The notes under the pieces were generated by a model. That model was not told where the DNA came from, ran no database searches, and saw only the letters and a list, made by a program, of their open reading frames with translations. DNA of 64,000 nt, from assembly GCA_003075315.1 (NCBI GenBank), contig QDFQ01000007.1, positions 1-64,000 on the forward strand, given 5' to 3'. This document shows, piece by piece, positions 38,402 to 46,983 of the stretch. The position numbers and the translations under genes are program-made. Position 1 is the stretch's first letter. Each line of letters opens with the position of its first letter. Source of the DNA: Arthrobacter sp. TPD3018 (lineage in GTDB: Bacteria > Pseudomonadota > Alphaproteobacteria > Sphingomonadales > Sphingomonadaceae).

Positions 38402-39298
38402 ATGCACCTGAATATTCTACGCACGGCGACCGTCGCGGCGACCGCGATGGCCAGTCTCGCAACGCCCGCTTTCTCAATCAAGCCAGATAAACTTAGGGCA
38501 TGCTCCCTGGCGCGAAGAGCGATGACCGGCGCGGTTCTGAGCGTGCCGTTCCGCGTCGTCGATGGCCGAATCTATGTGACTGCTAAGGTCGATGGGAAAG
38601 GGCCGTTCGTCTTCGCCGTCGATACCGGCGCGAGCGGTATGGGGCGTGCCGATGCCGGCTTGGTTGCCACGCTGGCTATTGCCCCGAGCGGATCGGGCCA
38701 TACGTCGGATGGCGTGGCAACGGCGGAAGTCAGAACTGTTCGCTTGGCATCCGTTGCACTTGACGACTTCGTCCGACGCGATCTCGAGGTCGTCACCCGT
38801 GACTATAGCAGCAAGCTTAGCCCCGAAGCGGCGTTCTCCGGCATCCTGGGGCGCGAGTTCTTCGGCGATGGCCTGTTGGTAATCGACTATCCGGCTCGTC
38901 GCCTCACCTTCACGCGCGCTTTCGCGCTCTCCGGGGAGGGCAATGGCGTCATGTCTTACGAGCGGGCCTTCCGGGTGCCGGTGAAGATCGGCGATACCCT
39001 GACGGAAGGCAATCTCGACACAGGCGCCAACGTGTCGTTCGTGCTGCCTAAAGCGCTGTTCGATCGTGTCGGCGGTGGTGCCGTCCAGTCGGCCGGCCAA
39101 GGTAAGCTGACCAACACGACGGTTGGCACCGGCAAGGCGATGGTGAAAGGGCCGTTCCGCATCGGCGCAGCCACGCTCTCGGACATGGAGGTGCGGGTGT
39201 CGGATCGTTATCCGGAACTGCTGGTCGGGGCACACGCCTTGCAACATTTCACGCTGCTGATTGACCAGCGATTCAGGCGGATCGCTTTATGCTCGTGA
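38402..39298 (+). CDS. Secreted retropepsin-like aspartic protease
   Basis: 298 residues. Signal peptide (MHLNILRTATVAATAMASLATPAFS). Two aspartyl-protease motifs, FAVDTGASG (near 70) and GNLDTGANVSF (near 210), each with DTGA, as expected for a double-domain or pepsin-like arrangement in the family of bacterial retropepsin-like proteins. GGGGAAGG before the ATG fixes the start. The stop overlaps the DUF2306 gene by ten bases. Probably a periplasmic protease; the target is unknown. Confidence 0.75.
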   Translation: MHLNILRTATVAATAMASLATPAFSIKPDKLRACSLARRAMTGAVLSVPFRVVDGRIYVTAKVDGKGPFVFAVDTGASGMGRADAGLVATLAIAPSGSGHTSDGVATAEVRTVRLASVALDDFVRRDLEVVTRDYSSKLSPEAAFSGILGREFFGDGLLVIDYPARRLTFTRAFALSGEGNGVMSYERAFRVPVKIGDTLTEGNLDTGANVSFVLPKALFDRVGGGAVQSAGQGKLTNTTVGTGKAMVKGPFRIGAATLSDMEVRVSDRYPELLVGAHALQHFTLLIDQRFRRIALCS

Positions 39299-39915
39299 CG
39301 ACCCGATCAGCCCCGAAGACGTGGGGGCAGAAGTTCGCGTGGGCCGGTATGACTATCCTTAGCGTCGGGATTGCGACCTTCTCCTACCGCTACCTTTTCG
39401 CTGCGGGGCCAACGCCACCTGTCATTGCGGCCAACAGCCGTTTCGGCCCTTGGATCGTCATGCATGCCGCCGGAGCTGCAACCGCATTGCTCGTAGGGCC
39501 AGTGCAATTCCTGCCAGGTCTCCGACAGGGCAAGCCCTTCCTCCACAGGATCCTCGGCCGCATCTATGTCGCGGGTTGCCTGATCGGCGGGGTGTCAGCG
39601 ATGGCCCTGGCGACCGGCGTATCGACGGGTCCGGTCACAGGTATCGGCTTCGGCACGCTCGGCGTCGCGTGGCTGGTAACGACGGGCGTCGCGCTGCGTG
39701 AAGTTTTTGCCGGCCGCATCGCTTCCCACCGACGCTGGATGGTCCGGTCCTTCGCGCTGACCCTCGCGGCTGTCACCTTACGGATCTACCTGCCGCTGTC
39801 CGATGTGTTGGGCATCGGCTTCGCCGCCTCGTATCCCCTGGTCGCATGGCTTTGCTGGGTGCCGAACATCGCGGTCGCCGAATGGTATCTTCATTCCCGC
39901 CCCCGCGAGCGATGA
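39289..39915 (+). CDS. DUF2306 membrane protein
   Basis: 208 residues with about five to six membrane segments (MTILSVGIATFSYRYLFAA, WIVMHAAGAATALLVGPVQFL, LGVAWLVTTGVALREV). The landmarks HAAGAATALLVGPVQFLPGLR, HRILGRIYVAGCLIGG and HRRWMVRSFALTLAAV fit DUF2306. Conserved histidines near membrane ends suggest heme or metal binding, unproven. Co-transcribed with the upstream protease-like gene through a ten-base overlap. Confidence 0.75.
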   Translation: MLVTTRSAPKTWGQKFAWAGMTILSVGIATFSYRYLFAAGPTPPVIAANSRFGPWIVMHAAGAATALLVGPVQFLPGLRQGKPFLHRILGRIYVAGCLIGGVSAMALATGVSTGPVTGIGFGTLGVAWLVTTGVALREVFAGRIASHRRWMVRSFALTLAAVTLRIYLPLSDVLGIGFAASYPLVAWLCWVPNIAVAEWYLHSRPRER

Positions 39916-40397
39916 TGTAACTAGGCTGTGCGGGCCACCGCCGGGAGCCTAGTTCAGCTTATCGTTCGCGTTCGAACGAACGAACGGCAGGAATCCGGAA
40001 ACGGCGACCGTGCCACGAATGTCCGCAATTGGGTCAGCGCTGGCGTAAAGCTGGCCGCGGCTCTCAACCGGGCCCGGCCGTTAAGATTCGGCACCGCAAA
40101 CGTCCGCTCCTGAGGGGAAGCTGCCGAACGATGACTACGGAGCGGATCGTCCGCGAAGCGCCCGAATTTCGGTCGTTCGGCTGGCCACACTCCGATCTTG
40201 AAAGATCCTGTCCGTAAGGACGTTTTGCACCGGCACTTACACCATCTGCTTATTCGGCTTCACACCCAGCTCGTCGAAATACCAACGTCGATCACGAACT
40301 GCGCATGCGCGACGTGCAGCGCCGACGGAGATTGCCAGCAAACATCGGCCCGACCCAACTCCAACAGCGATTTGATCGCTACCGTATAGCCGGGGCG
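39916..40397. other. Intergenic region with repeats ahead of the three-gene operon
   Basis: 482 bases. Holds repeat copy 9 (39977-40036) and an inverted partial copy around 40155-40187 (reads GAACGACCGAAATTCGGGCG on the minus strand). The promoter of the following operon should lie in 40190-40397. No believable gene. Confidence 0.5.
39977..40036 (+). repeat. Dispersed repeat, copy 9
   Basis: CGAACGAACGGCAGGAATCC at the left, CGAATGTCCGCAATTGGGTC at the right. Confidence 0.65.
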
Positions 40398-41579
40398 ATG
40401 AGCGGTTCGCGCCAGATCGGATGTAATCCGAATTTGTATTGCTGGGCGGCTCCGCTTGTCAGATCAGCTTTGGACGCCGATGATCACAAGCTACTTAGGG
40501 AGACGAGAGACTTGGCTACCGTTGATGTTGTTCGCAGTATGCGCGCGCGAATGCCATGGGGAGTGGCGAGGCGTCTCTTGAAATCGCGTGGGCTCGATCG
40601 TGCCCAGGGTTGGAACAGGACCTTGGCGCGCGTCACCGATGGCGACGCGCGCTATGAGGCGGCGGAGGATGCACTCGAGAGCGCACTCGAAGAGCATATC
40701 ATGTGCGGCGAGAAGATCGTCCAGCTTTTCGACTTGGAAGAAGAGGACTTGGACGCACTTCGCGAGTCCGCGCTGGAACTCGAGGTAGGCGAGAGCCCGT
40801 TCAGTGACGCCTACCCAATCCTCCTCAACGAGGATCAACTACGCGCCCAGCAAGGACAGCCGCCCGTGTTGATCGCCAAAGTGGCCTACAGTGATGGCCT
40901 CGCTCTGGTGCTTGCCTCGGTTCGCTACCTAACCACCCGCGAGACTGTCGTTGTCGCAGAGTTGACCGATGAGGCGGCGGACGAACTGGCTGGCTTCAAC
41001 GAACTGATTGGTATCCGCCATCAGCGCTTGGAGGCGCTGGACGTTCTGTGGATCCCGGACGAGGGAAGCTACGTCGAACTGCGGGTGGACTTCCCGTTCG
41101 GGATGCATCAGCGCCATGGCGTCGCTGCGCTTAACCAAGCCCGTGGACTTTTTGACGACCTTTTAGGTAGCAATCTGCTGCTCAGCCAGGTCAACCTTTT
41201 TCCGGTTATGCAGTCCCTCTATGAAGCACGTGGGGATGGTGCGATGGTTGAACTAGGATTCATGGTCGCGGGCTCCGCTCAAAAACTGGAAAAGACGCGC
41301 AGAGGGGAGCAGTGCTGTCGCGAGGAGGCATACCATCAGGGCGGCATCGGGGTTCTGGACGCACCAATCCAAGTGTATAAAACCAGCGTGCTTTGGCATG
41401 TTGATCTGGGGCGTGACGTCTCGTCGGCGCCCGAGGTTTCGATTAGCGGTACATCTGCTCACACCGCCGAGGTTGAGCCCTTCATTGGGGAGATGGTCGT
41501 GAGGAATTGCGCTCGCTTTGAGGATTATGAGCACGTCCGCGACCGTGTCTTGGATCACCTCGTCGCCGAAGATGGCTGA
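40398..41579 (+). CDS. Unknown protein A of putative three-gene defence operon
   Basis: 393 residues from ATG at 40398 (MSGSRQIGCN); the ribosome site is weak and a later start is possible. The N-terminal half is helical and charged (ALESALEEHIMCGEKIVQLFDLEEEDLDAL). The second half alternates strands and helices (PVLIAKVAYSDGLALVLASVRYL, ETVVVAELTDEAADELAGF, VELRVDFPFGMHQRHGVAAL). No signal peptide, membrane segment, Walker motif or known catalytic motif is visible. It overlaps the next gene by eight bases (ATGGCTGA). I do not recognise the family. Lower GC than its neighbours suggests acquisition. The coupled nuclease gene C suggests a sensing or regulatory part of an immunity system. Confidence 0.7.
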   Translation: MSGSRQIGCNPNLYCWAAPLVRSALDADDHKLLRETRDLATVDVVRSMRARMPWGVARRLLKSRGLDRAQGWNRTLARVTDGDARYEAAEDALESALEEHIMCGEKIVQLFDLEEEDLDALRESALELEVGESPFSDAYPILLNEDQLRAQQGQPPVLIAKVAYSDGLALVLASVRYLTTRETVVVAELTDEAADELAGFNELIGIRHQRLEALDVLWIPDEGSYVELRVDFPFGMHQRHGVAALNQARGLFDDLLGSNLLLSQVNLFPVMQSLYEARGDGAMVELGFMVAGSAQKLEKTRRGEQCCREEAYHQGGIGVLDAPIQVYKTSVLWHVDLGRDVSSAPEVSISGTSAHTAEVEPFIGEMVVRNCARFEDYEHVRDRVLDHLVAEDG

Positions 41580-42012
41580 CGCACAGACCATGGCGTTGGA
41601 GGACATCAAGCGGAACATAGATCGCGACATTCGCGAGCCGCTTCTGCCTGTATGTCGTGCGCTCGTCGATCGCCTCGCGACGATGAAGCCCAACCAACTT
41701 CAGCGGCTAACCTACATTTTATTAGCGGACTTTGTTCATCGCCGCCCCGACGACGATGTGTTTCAATCGGCCCTCACGGCTCTCACATCGATCAAGCACA
41801 ATCCGCTGACAATGTATTTTGTCTTCTACGACGCCGGAGACGATCGCGAGATAGCTATCTCGGTCAAGGAAGCGATGCAGTCAGTTGATGACGCCTGCTT
41901 TATCCACCCTCGAACGGGCGAAGAAGTTTCTGATTTCGAGCGACAGCTGAAGCCGGTTTTCAAAGCATCTAACGAATTCGTGGCTGCGCTCACGGGTAGC
42001 CATGACGGATGA
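41572..42012 (+). CDS. Unknown protein B of putative three-gene defence operon
   Basis: 146 residues from ATG at 41572 (MADAQTMALEDIKRN). Mostly helical N-terminus (IDRDIREPLLPVCRALVDRLATM, LQRLTYILLADFVHRR), then a beta-containing segment (LTMYFVFYDAGDDREIAISVKEAM). No motif recognised. It overlaps gene A by eight bases and gene C by eleven (ATGACGGATGA), so the three proteins are translated in step and probably form a complex. Small size and position between an unknown protein and a nuclease suggest an adaptor or immunity component. Confidence 0.65.
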   Translation: MADAQTMALEDIKRNIDRDIREPLLPVCRALVDRLATMKPNQLQRLTYILLADFVHRRPDDDVFQSALTALTSIKHNPLTMYFVFYDAGDDREIAISVKEAMQSVDDACFIHPRTGEEVSDFERQLKPVFKASNEFVAALTGSHDG

Positions 42013-42619
42013 GGTCACCCTGCGCGATCTTCTCAATCGTGCGCACAGCAATACTCCTCTGGAAATCCAGCTGCGACTCCAAGCGGCGGAGACCCACGAT
42101 GATATGCTCAAGCAGTTGGAGCGAGCGCTTGGCCTCGCCATGGCCAACCTCGTTCGTAATCGCAAATACAAGCAAGGACTAAGCGAGGACCAGCGAACTG
42201 TTGAGATCGTCTCAATGCTTCAGATGGCGGGATTTCCGGCGTTTCACGACGTGAAGATAGGCGGACACACAGACATCTCCGTTGAAATGCGCGATGGCTT
42301 TCTGTGGATCGGTGAGGCAAAAAACTGGACTGGGAAGTCTTGGATTTTCAAAGGTTTTAGACAACTGATGACCCGCTATGCGACCGGTTTACCCGGGCAG
42401 AACAACGGCGCGGTCATCATCTATTTCGATCAGGAGAAGGCGGGCGAGCTGCTGGGCAAGTGGGAGGCATCGCTGAAACGATTATGGGAACTCACGGGAG
42501 CGATCGAGAAGGTCAGCGGGCTACAGTTCAATTCTGCGCACCCTCACAAGGGCACGGGCGAAACGTTCCGCGTCAAGCACTACGCGGTTCCGCTATATTG
42601 GAATCCTGAGGACAGCTGA
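42002..42619 (+). CDS. PD-(D/E)XK nuclease-like protein C of putative defence operon
   Basis: 205 residues. Residues 60-130 show a restriction-endonuclease-like core: Glu68 (RTVEIVSMLQ), Asp91 (GGHTDISVEM) and Glu105-x-Lys107 (WIGEAKNW), i.e. D...E-x-K separated by 14 residues as in PD-(D/E)XK folds. QLMTRYATGLPGQNNGAVIIYF follows, like the helix-strand after the catalytic sheet in Mrr/HSDR-type nucleases. The N-terminal 55 residues are a helical region that may dimerise. Probable DNA or RNA cleavage effector. Third gene of the overlapping operon. Confidence 0.72.
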   Translation: MTDEVTLRDLLNRAHSNTPLEIQLRLQAAETHDDMLKQLERALGLAMANLVRNRKYKQGLSEDQRTVEIVSMLQMAGFPAFHDVKIGGHTDISVEMRDGFLWIGEAKNWTGKSWIFKGFRQLMTRYATGLPGQNNGAVIIYFDQEKAGELLGKWEASLKRLWELTGAIEKVSGLQFNSAHPHKGTGETFRVKHYAVPLYWNPEDS

Positions 42620-43133
42620 ATTGCAAAACCGAGTTCTGCCTGTCCGGCTCAGGTGGCAGCAATCTGCGATCGTCTAATCTCTGTTCTTTTTACGGCGTCG
42701 CTTAAGCAGACGTCTGATGTCGGCTTTAGGCAGGATCTGCCGTTCGAGAGGGGCGCTGCGGACCGGCGGAAATGTCCCACCTCACGTCATTTCGCGTAAA
42801 TCTCCGCGGCTCCTTCGGTGCTGATCATTTCACATGAACGAACGAGCGAAGTTGGAAAGCGCACCAAGGCCGCTGAACGACCGCATGTGGGTCTTCCTCA
42901 GCCGTGAAGCGGCCGACGGCCGCATGACCCAACTCGGCCATTCCCGGCGCCCGTCGCTTTCCCAATATCCGCCTCTTTGGGAGGCTCGCGGCTTGCGATC
43001 TTTCCGTCTCCACTGTGCCGTCTTGGAAAAGGCATTCGGAAACAGATTTTCAGAAGCGGGGCCCGGGAGGTCTAGGGGTACGATCGGCGCGTACCCTTTC
43101 CCACGTCACGCTCTCAATACGGAGTGTCAGAAG
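42620..43133. other. Intergenic region after the three-gene operon
   Basis: 514 bases. Contains repeat copy 10 (42834-42897). The stretch 42690-42730 (AAGCAGACGTCTG) has short symmetry only. No convincing gene or terminator. Confidence 0.5.
42834..42897 (+). repeat. Dispersed repeat, copy 10
   Basis: ATGAACGAACGAGCGAAGTT at the left, CTGAACGACCGCATGTGGGT at the right. The short frame it opens is an artefact. Confidence 0.7.
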
Positions 43134-44585
43134 TTAAGGCTTAGCATCTGTCTCCCTCGCGAACGGCCAGTCGAACGATCCCATGACGAGCCGCCCTGTG
43201 ACCTTTGGTTCGCGATTATTCACCCGTAGGACCAAGTCGGTTGAAAGCACGAAGTAGGTGTCCGGCGCCGACGCATAGAGCGGTTCGCTGACGCCCTCTT
43301 TGAGCGAGATAGCCAAGCCCGATCCATCCGCGGTGATCGAGAAGGTGCCGAGATCGGAAACAGCGTAGGTCCCGATCAGGCGAGCGCGAATATCGGTCGG
43401 GATCGGTATGCTCGCGCGCTCGATACTGTGGTAGCTAGGCCAACCATAGGTTGCGGCCACGCTGCGGGTGATCTCGGATGCAAGCTCGGCACCTTGGGCG
43501 CCGTTCGTCATGACGGCCACCCCGTCGCCCGAGCCGGTATAAGCTACCAGGAAGTTCTCATATCCCTCGTTGCTGCCGCCATGCGCAAAGGCGCGATCGG
43601 TGGGTGTCGGGTGGACCTCTGGACCGAGGCCCCATTCCCCTTTGCCAGGTGTCAGCATTCCGGCCGCTAGCGTCGGTTCAAGAATGCTGCCTTTCTCACC
43701 GCGCGCACTGTCGCGCACGGCGATTGCGTAGCGAAGTAAATCGCTCGGCGTGGTCCACAGACCAGCGGCGGCCAACTCGGGGTAGGTATGGGGTCCGCCG
43801 GGCACGAGCTTGCCTGCCCCGTCATGTGGCCATGCGGCGGTCGCCAAGGATGCGGCATCGAGTGGTTGAGCAAAGCTGCTGAGCGTCATGCCGGCGGGCT
43901 GAAGCACCTCATTCCGAAGAACCTCGGCAAACGGCCTGCCTGTCACATCACCGATCAGCTTCTGAATAACCGTGTAGCCACCGCCGGAATAACGCCAGAT
44001 CGTCCCCGGTTTGATATCCACGACGACCGGCTTGGTGTTTGCCGGCGCGCGTCCGGCAAGCACGTCGTTCACGCTCGGCACCGCGACACCAGCAGCGTAG
44101 CCGGGGAAACCATGCACCGTCGTTCCCGCCGTGTGAGACAGCAACTCGCGCAGCGTGACGTGCGCGCCGGGTGGCGTCGGCAGCTTCCATCCCTTGAGCT
44201 GCGCGTTGACATCGCCGTCCAGCGTCAAACGGTGCTGCTGAACGAGGCGCAACGCTGCCAGCGCCGTGACCGGCTTGCTGATCGAGCCGGCCTGAAACAG
44301 CGTATCGGGCGTCACGGACGCACCGCCCGCGCGCGTGAATCCGTATCCCTTCGACCACTCGATCGTGCCGCCATGCAAAACGGCGACGCTAACTCCGGGC
44401 ACATTCAGTCGGCGCATCTCCGCTGCGATCGTGCGGCGCGGGCTTGGCACACCCGCCAAGACGACAGCCGACGTCAGCCCCTGCTCGACCGTCACGATCT
44501 TCGACGGCGTGGGAGCGGCCTTCTGAGCCGCTACGGGGATGGGCAACAGAGTTATGATGTACGCCGCCCGGAATGATTTACCCAC
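43134..44585 (-). CDS. Beta-lactamase-related serine hydrolase (class C type)
   Basis: 483 residues. Signal peptide (AAYIITLLPIPVAAQ). Penicillin-binding/class C fold with the SxxK motif in AGSISKPVTA (catalytic Ser and Lys), Tyr motif in WRYSGGGYTV and a HGG triad (FAHGGSNEGY) replacing KTG. A C-terminal lipocalin-like region (LIGTYAVSDLGTFSITADG) is common in this esterase/D-aminopeptidase-like group. Likely a periplasmic esterase or peptidase rather than a resistance lactamase. The start is GTG at 44585; monocistronic. Confidence 0.85.
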   Translation of the reverse strand: MGKSFRAAYIITLLPIPVAAQKAAPTPSKIVTVEQGLTSAVVLAGVPSPRRTIAAEMRRLNVPGVSVAVLHGGTIEWSKGYGFTRAGGASVTPDTLFQAGSISKPVTALAALRLVQQHRLTLDGDVNAQLKGWKLPTPPGAHVTLRELLSHTAGTTVHGFPGYAAGVAVPSVNDVLAGRAPANTKPVVVDIKPGTIWRYSGGGYTVIQKLIGDVTGRPFAEVLRNEVLQPAGMTLSSFAQPLDAASLATAAWPHDGAGKLVPGGPHTYPELAAAGLWTTPSDLLRYAIAVRDSARGEKGSILEPTLAAGMLTPGKGEWGLGPEVHPTPTDRAFAHGGSNEGYENFLVAYTGSGDGVAVMTNGAQGAELASEITRSVAATYGWPSYHSIERASIPIPTDIRARLIGTYAVSDLGTFSITADGSGLAISLKEGVSEPLYASAPDTYFVLSTDLVLRVNNREPKVTGRLVMGSFDWPFARETDAKP

Positions 44586-44695
44586 GCCCTAAATCTCCGC
44601 GTATTATTTACATAACACACTGCGCCTGATCCTCCGGTGAGGCAAGCGGCTTTTCCGCTTCCGCTCATCCCGCGCCGCAATCCACAGATCCCCGT

Positions 44696-44756
44696 TTCAC
44701 CATCCCATTAGGGATGCCCCGCCCGTCTCGCAGGCCGCTAACAATCTGGAGCGAGT
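44696..44756 (+). repeat. Second repeat family, copy 1
   Basis: Begins TTCACCATCCCAT and shares CCGTCT, GCCGCT and ATCTGG at identical spacing with 61174-61234. It lies just upstream of the SnoaL-like gene. Confidence 0.5.
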
Positions 44757-44791
44757 TGGCGACCTCGTAATGCTGGCGCTACAAAGGCGGC

Positions 44792-45193
44792 ATGAATCCC
44801 GAGCATCAATCACCCGCCGCCCTGGTCCACGCCTTTTACGAAGCGCGACTGGCAAACGACCCGGACGCGTTACGCCCTTGGCTGGCAGGTGATGTGCGTT
44901 GGAACGAGCCGGTCGTCGGGGATCATATGGGGCACCTTCATGGGGCCGATGCGGTGGTGGACATGCTCAAACGTGCCCTTGCCACTACCGGCGGCACGTT
45001 TTCGCTGCGGGTCGCAAGCACCGTCGAGACGGGAAGCCATTGCGCTGCGGTCATCGAGTGGAGCGCCGACAAGAACGGCCGAACGATCCGGGGGCAGGAA
45101 ATGGCTGTCTTCGGCTTCAAAGGCGGCCGGATCACAGAAGCCTCGTTCTTCGCGTCCGATATCAGCAACGATCAGGCGTTCTGGGAAGCCTGA
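44792..45193 (+). CDS. SnoaL-like (NTF2-fold) protein
   Basis: 133 residues with the SnoaL/ketosteroid-isomerase-like fold: ALVHAFYEARLANDPDALRPWLAGDVRWNEP at the start, LHGADAVVDMLKRAL, and RGQEMAVFGFKGGRITEASFF near the end. Such small alpha+beta barrels act as isomerases, hydrolases or ligand binders; the role here cannot be decided. No signal peptide. AGGCGG precedes the ATG. Confidence 0.8.
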   Translation: MNPEHQSPAALVHAFYEARLANDPDALRPWLAGDVRWNEPVVGDHMGHLHGADAVVDMLKRALATTGGTFSLRVASTVETGSHCAAVIEWSADKNGRTIRGQEMAVFGFKGGRITEASFFASDISNDQAFWEA

Positions 45194-45275
45194 ACCAACT
45201 TTCCCTCTTCTCAATCGCAAACCGGATGGCCCTGGCCGTCTCGCTGATCGTTCCCAACTGGGAAGGTCGTTCGAG

Positions 45276-46055
45276 TTATTCGACGCTTTCGAAACGGCCC
45301 GACACTAGAAAGGCCAAATCCCAGAAGATCGTGCCGTTCGCTGCCCGACGCTCGCCATCAAGGCGCTGAGCAAGTGTATCCAAATCGATCTGCTCTTGAG
45401 CGACGCCGTGCTCGACCATGCGTGGCAGCATGATACGCATGAGCGCCGGCAGGAAGGATTCTTCCCAAGGCTGGATCAGAACGCCCTCGCTGCGTGCATG
45501 CTCGATCGTAAATCCCTTTGTGCGTATCAGGGCCGCAAGGCGATAGCCGAGGGCGACGTCGCCCTTTTCCGCGGCGACGGTGTCCCACATCATTCTGTAG
45601 CACTGCCGATGCACCGGAAGAGCGTTGGTCCCGGCCGGGAGATCGGCGCGGGCATGTTCCTGCAGAGCCAGGATCGTACCCGGTTTTGCCAAGCGTGCCA
45701 GCTGGGTCAGCGTTGCAGCGGCATCCGGAAGGTACATCAGCACGCGCCGGCCGACGATCGCATCGAACACGCCAAGATCGGGGAATTCACCGCTCAGATC
45801 GGCGGTTTGATAATGGATCGGAGCAGCCTGCGTGTTCGGTGGTACAGTGCGTGCCGACGCTAGCGCTTCCTCGCTCCTGTCAACACCAACAACCTCGCCT
45901 CCCGGGCCGACCAACCCAGCCACAAGCCGGCTCAGATCACCGTTGCCGCATCCCAGATCAAGCACGCGCATGTTCGCAGTGATCCCAACATCGGGAAAGA
46001 AGCGAATGCTTGGCGCATTCGCCGGATTAGCTGGCATGGGCCTGTTATGTGACAT
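45276..46055 (-). CDS. Class I SAM-dependent methyltransferase
   Basis: About 259 residues. SAM-binding motif I VLDLGCGNGDLSRL, motif II GGEVVGVDRSEEAL, then YQTADLSGEFPDLGVFDAIVGRRVLMYLPDA (motif III-IV). The layout resembles UbiE/Methyltransf_25 small-molecule methyltransferases; a substrate is not apparent. The start at 46055 (MSHNRPMPANP) is chosen as the N-terminus closest to the SAM domain; the longer frame from 46199 looks non-coding. Monocistronic. Confidence 0.82.
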   Translation of the reverse strand: MSHNRPMPANPANAPSIRFFPDVGITANMRVLDLGCGNGDLSRLVAGLVGPGGEVVGVDRSEEALASARTVPPNTQAAPIHYQTADLSGEFPDLGVFDAIVGRRVLMYLPDAAATLTQLARLAKPGTILALQEHARADLPAGTNALPVHRQCYRMMWDTVAAEKGDVALGYRLAALIRTKGFTIEHARSEGVLIQPWEESFLPALMRIMLPRMVEHGVAQEQIDLDTLAQRLDGERRAANGTIFWDLAFLVSGRFESVE

Positions 46056-46272
46056 GGTCTCTTGTAGGGACGAGCCCTGAAGTGAGCAAGGCAGCGGAGC
46101 CAGATCGGCCGCTCCGACCTTGAAGCGGTCCCGAAACTCGATCGCAAACGGGAGACGCGCGAATGGCATTACGGCCAGCGGCATCGTGCGCCGCACCAAC
46201 CAGCAATGCTAGGCGAAAGTCGTACTTGCCAACGGAGGGCCGTCCACACATGGGTCTCTCCGACGCGGGTGC

Positions 46273-46608
46273 CTACGAGCCTCCCTTTGGCTTTCGCGGC
46301 TTGGGTGCCGGCAGCTCTGCCGCCGTGATGCGCAGCAGCTCGCCTAGCCATTCGGCATTCTCCCACCGATCGGCTGAGATGAGCATCTGCGGTTTCGCAC
46401 CTGGATATGGCGGCGCATCCGACACCGGTTCGGCATGGGCGCGGCCCGATACCGTCGGCTTCACGAACAGCTGATCGTCGCAGACCGAGCCGATCATCTT
46501 GCCATCGACGTAGACGCCGTACTCACCGAACATCGGCTTCGCCGTAACCGTGCCGGCAACGGTCGCTTGCTCAAGCAAGAAATCGATTGTGCGTTGCTGC
46601 GTGGCCAT
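46273..46608 (-). CDS. TfoX N-terminal domain protein
   Basis: 111 residues matching the TfoX/Sxy N-terminal domain: TIDFLLEQATVAGTVTAKPMFGEYGVYVDGKMIGSVCDDQLFVKPT. A basic C-terminal tail follows (PAPKPRKPKGGS). In gammaproteobacteria TfoX promotes competence with CRP; stand-alone N-terminal domain proteins in alphaproteobacteria have no settled role. Monocistronic, with a tandem repeat pair upstream. Confidence 0.85.
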   Translation of the reverse strand: MATQQRTIDFLLEQATVAGTVTAKPMFGEYGVYVDGKMIGSVCDDQLFVKPTVSGRAHAEPVSDAPPYPGAKPQMLISADRWENAEWLGELLRITAAELPAPKPRKPKGGS

Positions 46609-46658
46609 ACGCTAAACCTAACAGACGACCGTCGCCGCGGGCAACGGACTGACCATAG

Positions 46659-46716
46659 TGAACGAACGGCCACTTTCGGGAGCACCAGAGCGGGCGCCGA
46701 GCTACCGTTTATGGTT
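46659..46716 (+). repeat. Dispersed repeat, copy 11 (first of tandem pair)
   Basis: The left half TGAACGAACGGCCACTTTCG is well preserved. The right half is diverged (GCTACCGTTTATGGTTGTTC in place of GAACGACCG...TGGGTC). Confidence 0.6.
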
Positions 46717-46728
46717 GTTCGCGGACTG

Positions 46729-46790
46729 ATGAATGAATGTCGGAAGTTGGGAATGCGGAAAGGCTTCGCGAATGACGACTTCTGGGTCTC
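46729..46790 (+). repeat. Dispersed repeat, copy 12 (second of tandem pair)
   Basis: Left TGATGAATGAATGTCGGAAG, right CGAATGACGACTTCTGGGTC. Same orientation as copy 11. Confidence 0.6.
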
Positions 46791-46983
46791 GGCCACCTCA
46801 GCGGCCTGCTGGTGAGCATCCGCACGGACGATACCCCACGTAGACCGGAAGAGGTGATCCCTGGCACCTAGCGGTCGTTCGATATAGTGTTGACCGCCCC
46901 ACAAAGTTACGGCGCGCTCCCTCACTCCGCATCCGTCCACGCGATGAATACAAGCGGAGCGAGAGAGCCCTGGTGGTGAGCGA

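Larger units (their letters stand above)
46609..46983. other. Intergenic region with two tandem repeat copies
   Basis: 375 bases between the TfoX-like start and the OYE stop. It contains repeat copies 11 and 12 only 12 bases apart. No gene seen. Confidence 0.55.

Noticed and set aside
42834..43229. 131-residue frame starting MNERAKLES
   Set aside because: Starts in a repeat copy and runs into the end of the opposite serine hydrolase; no coding character.
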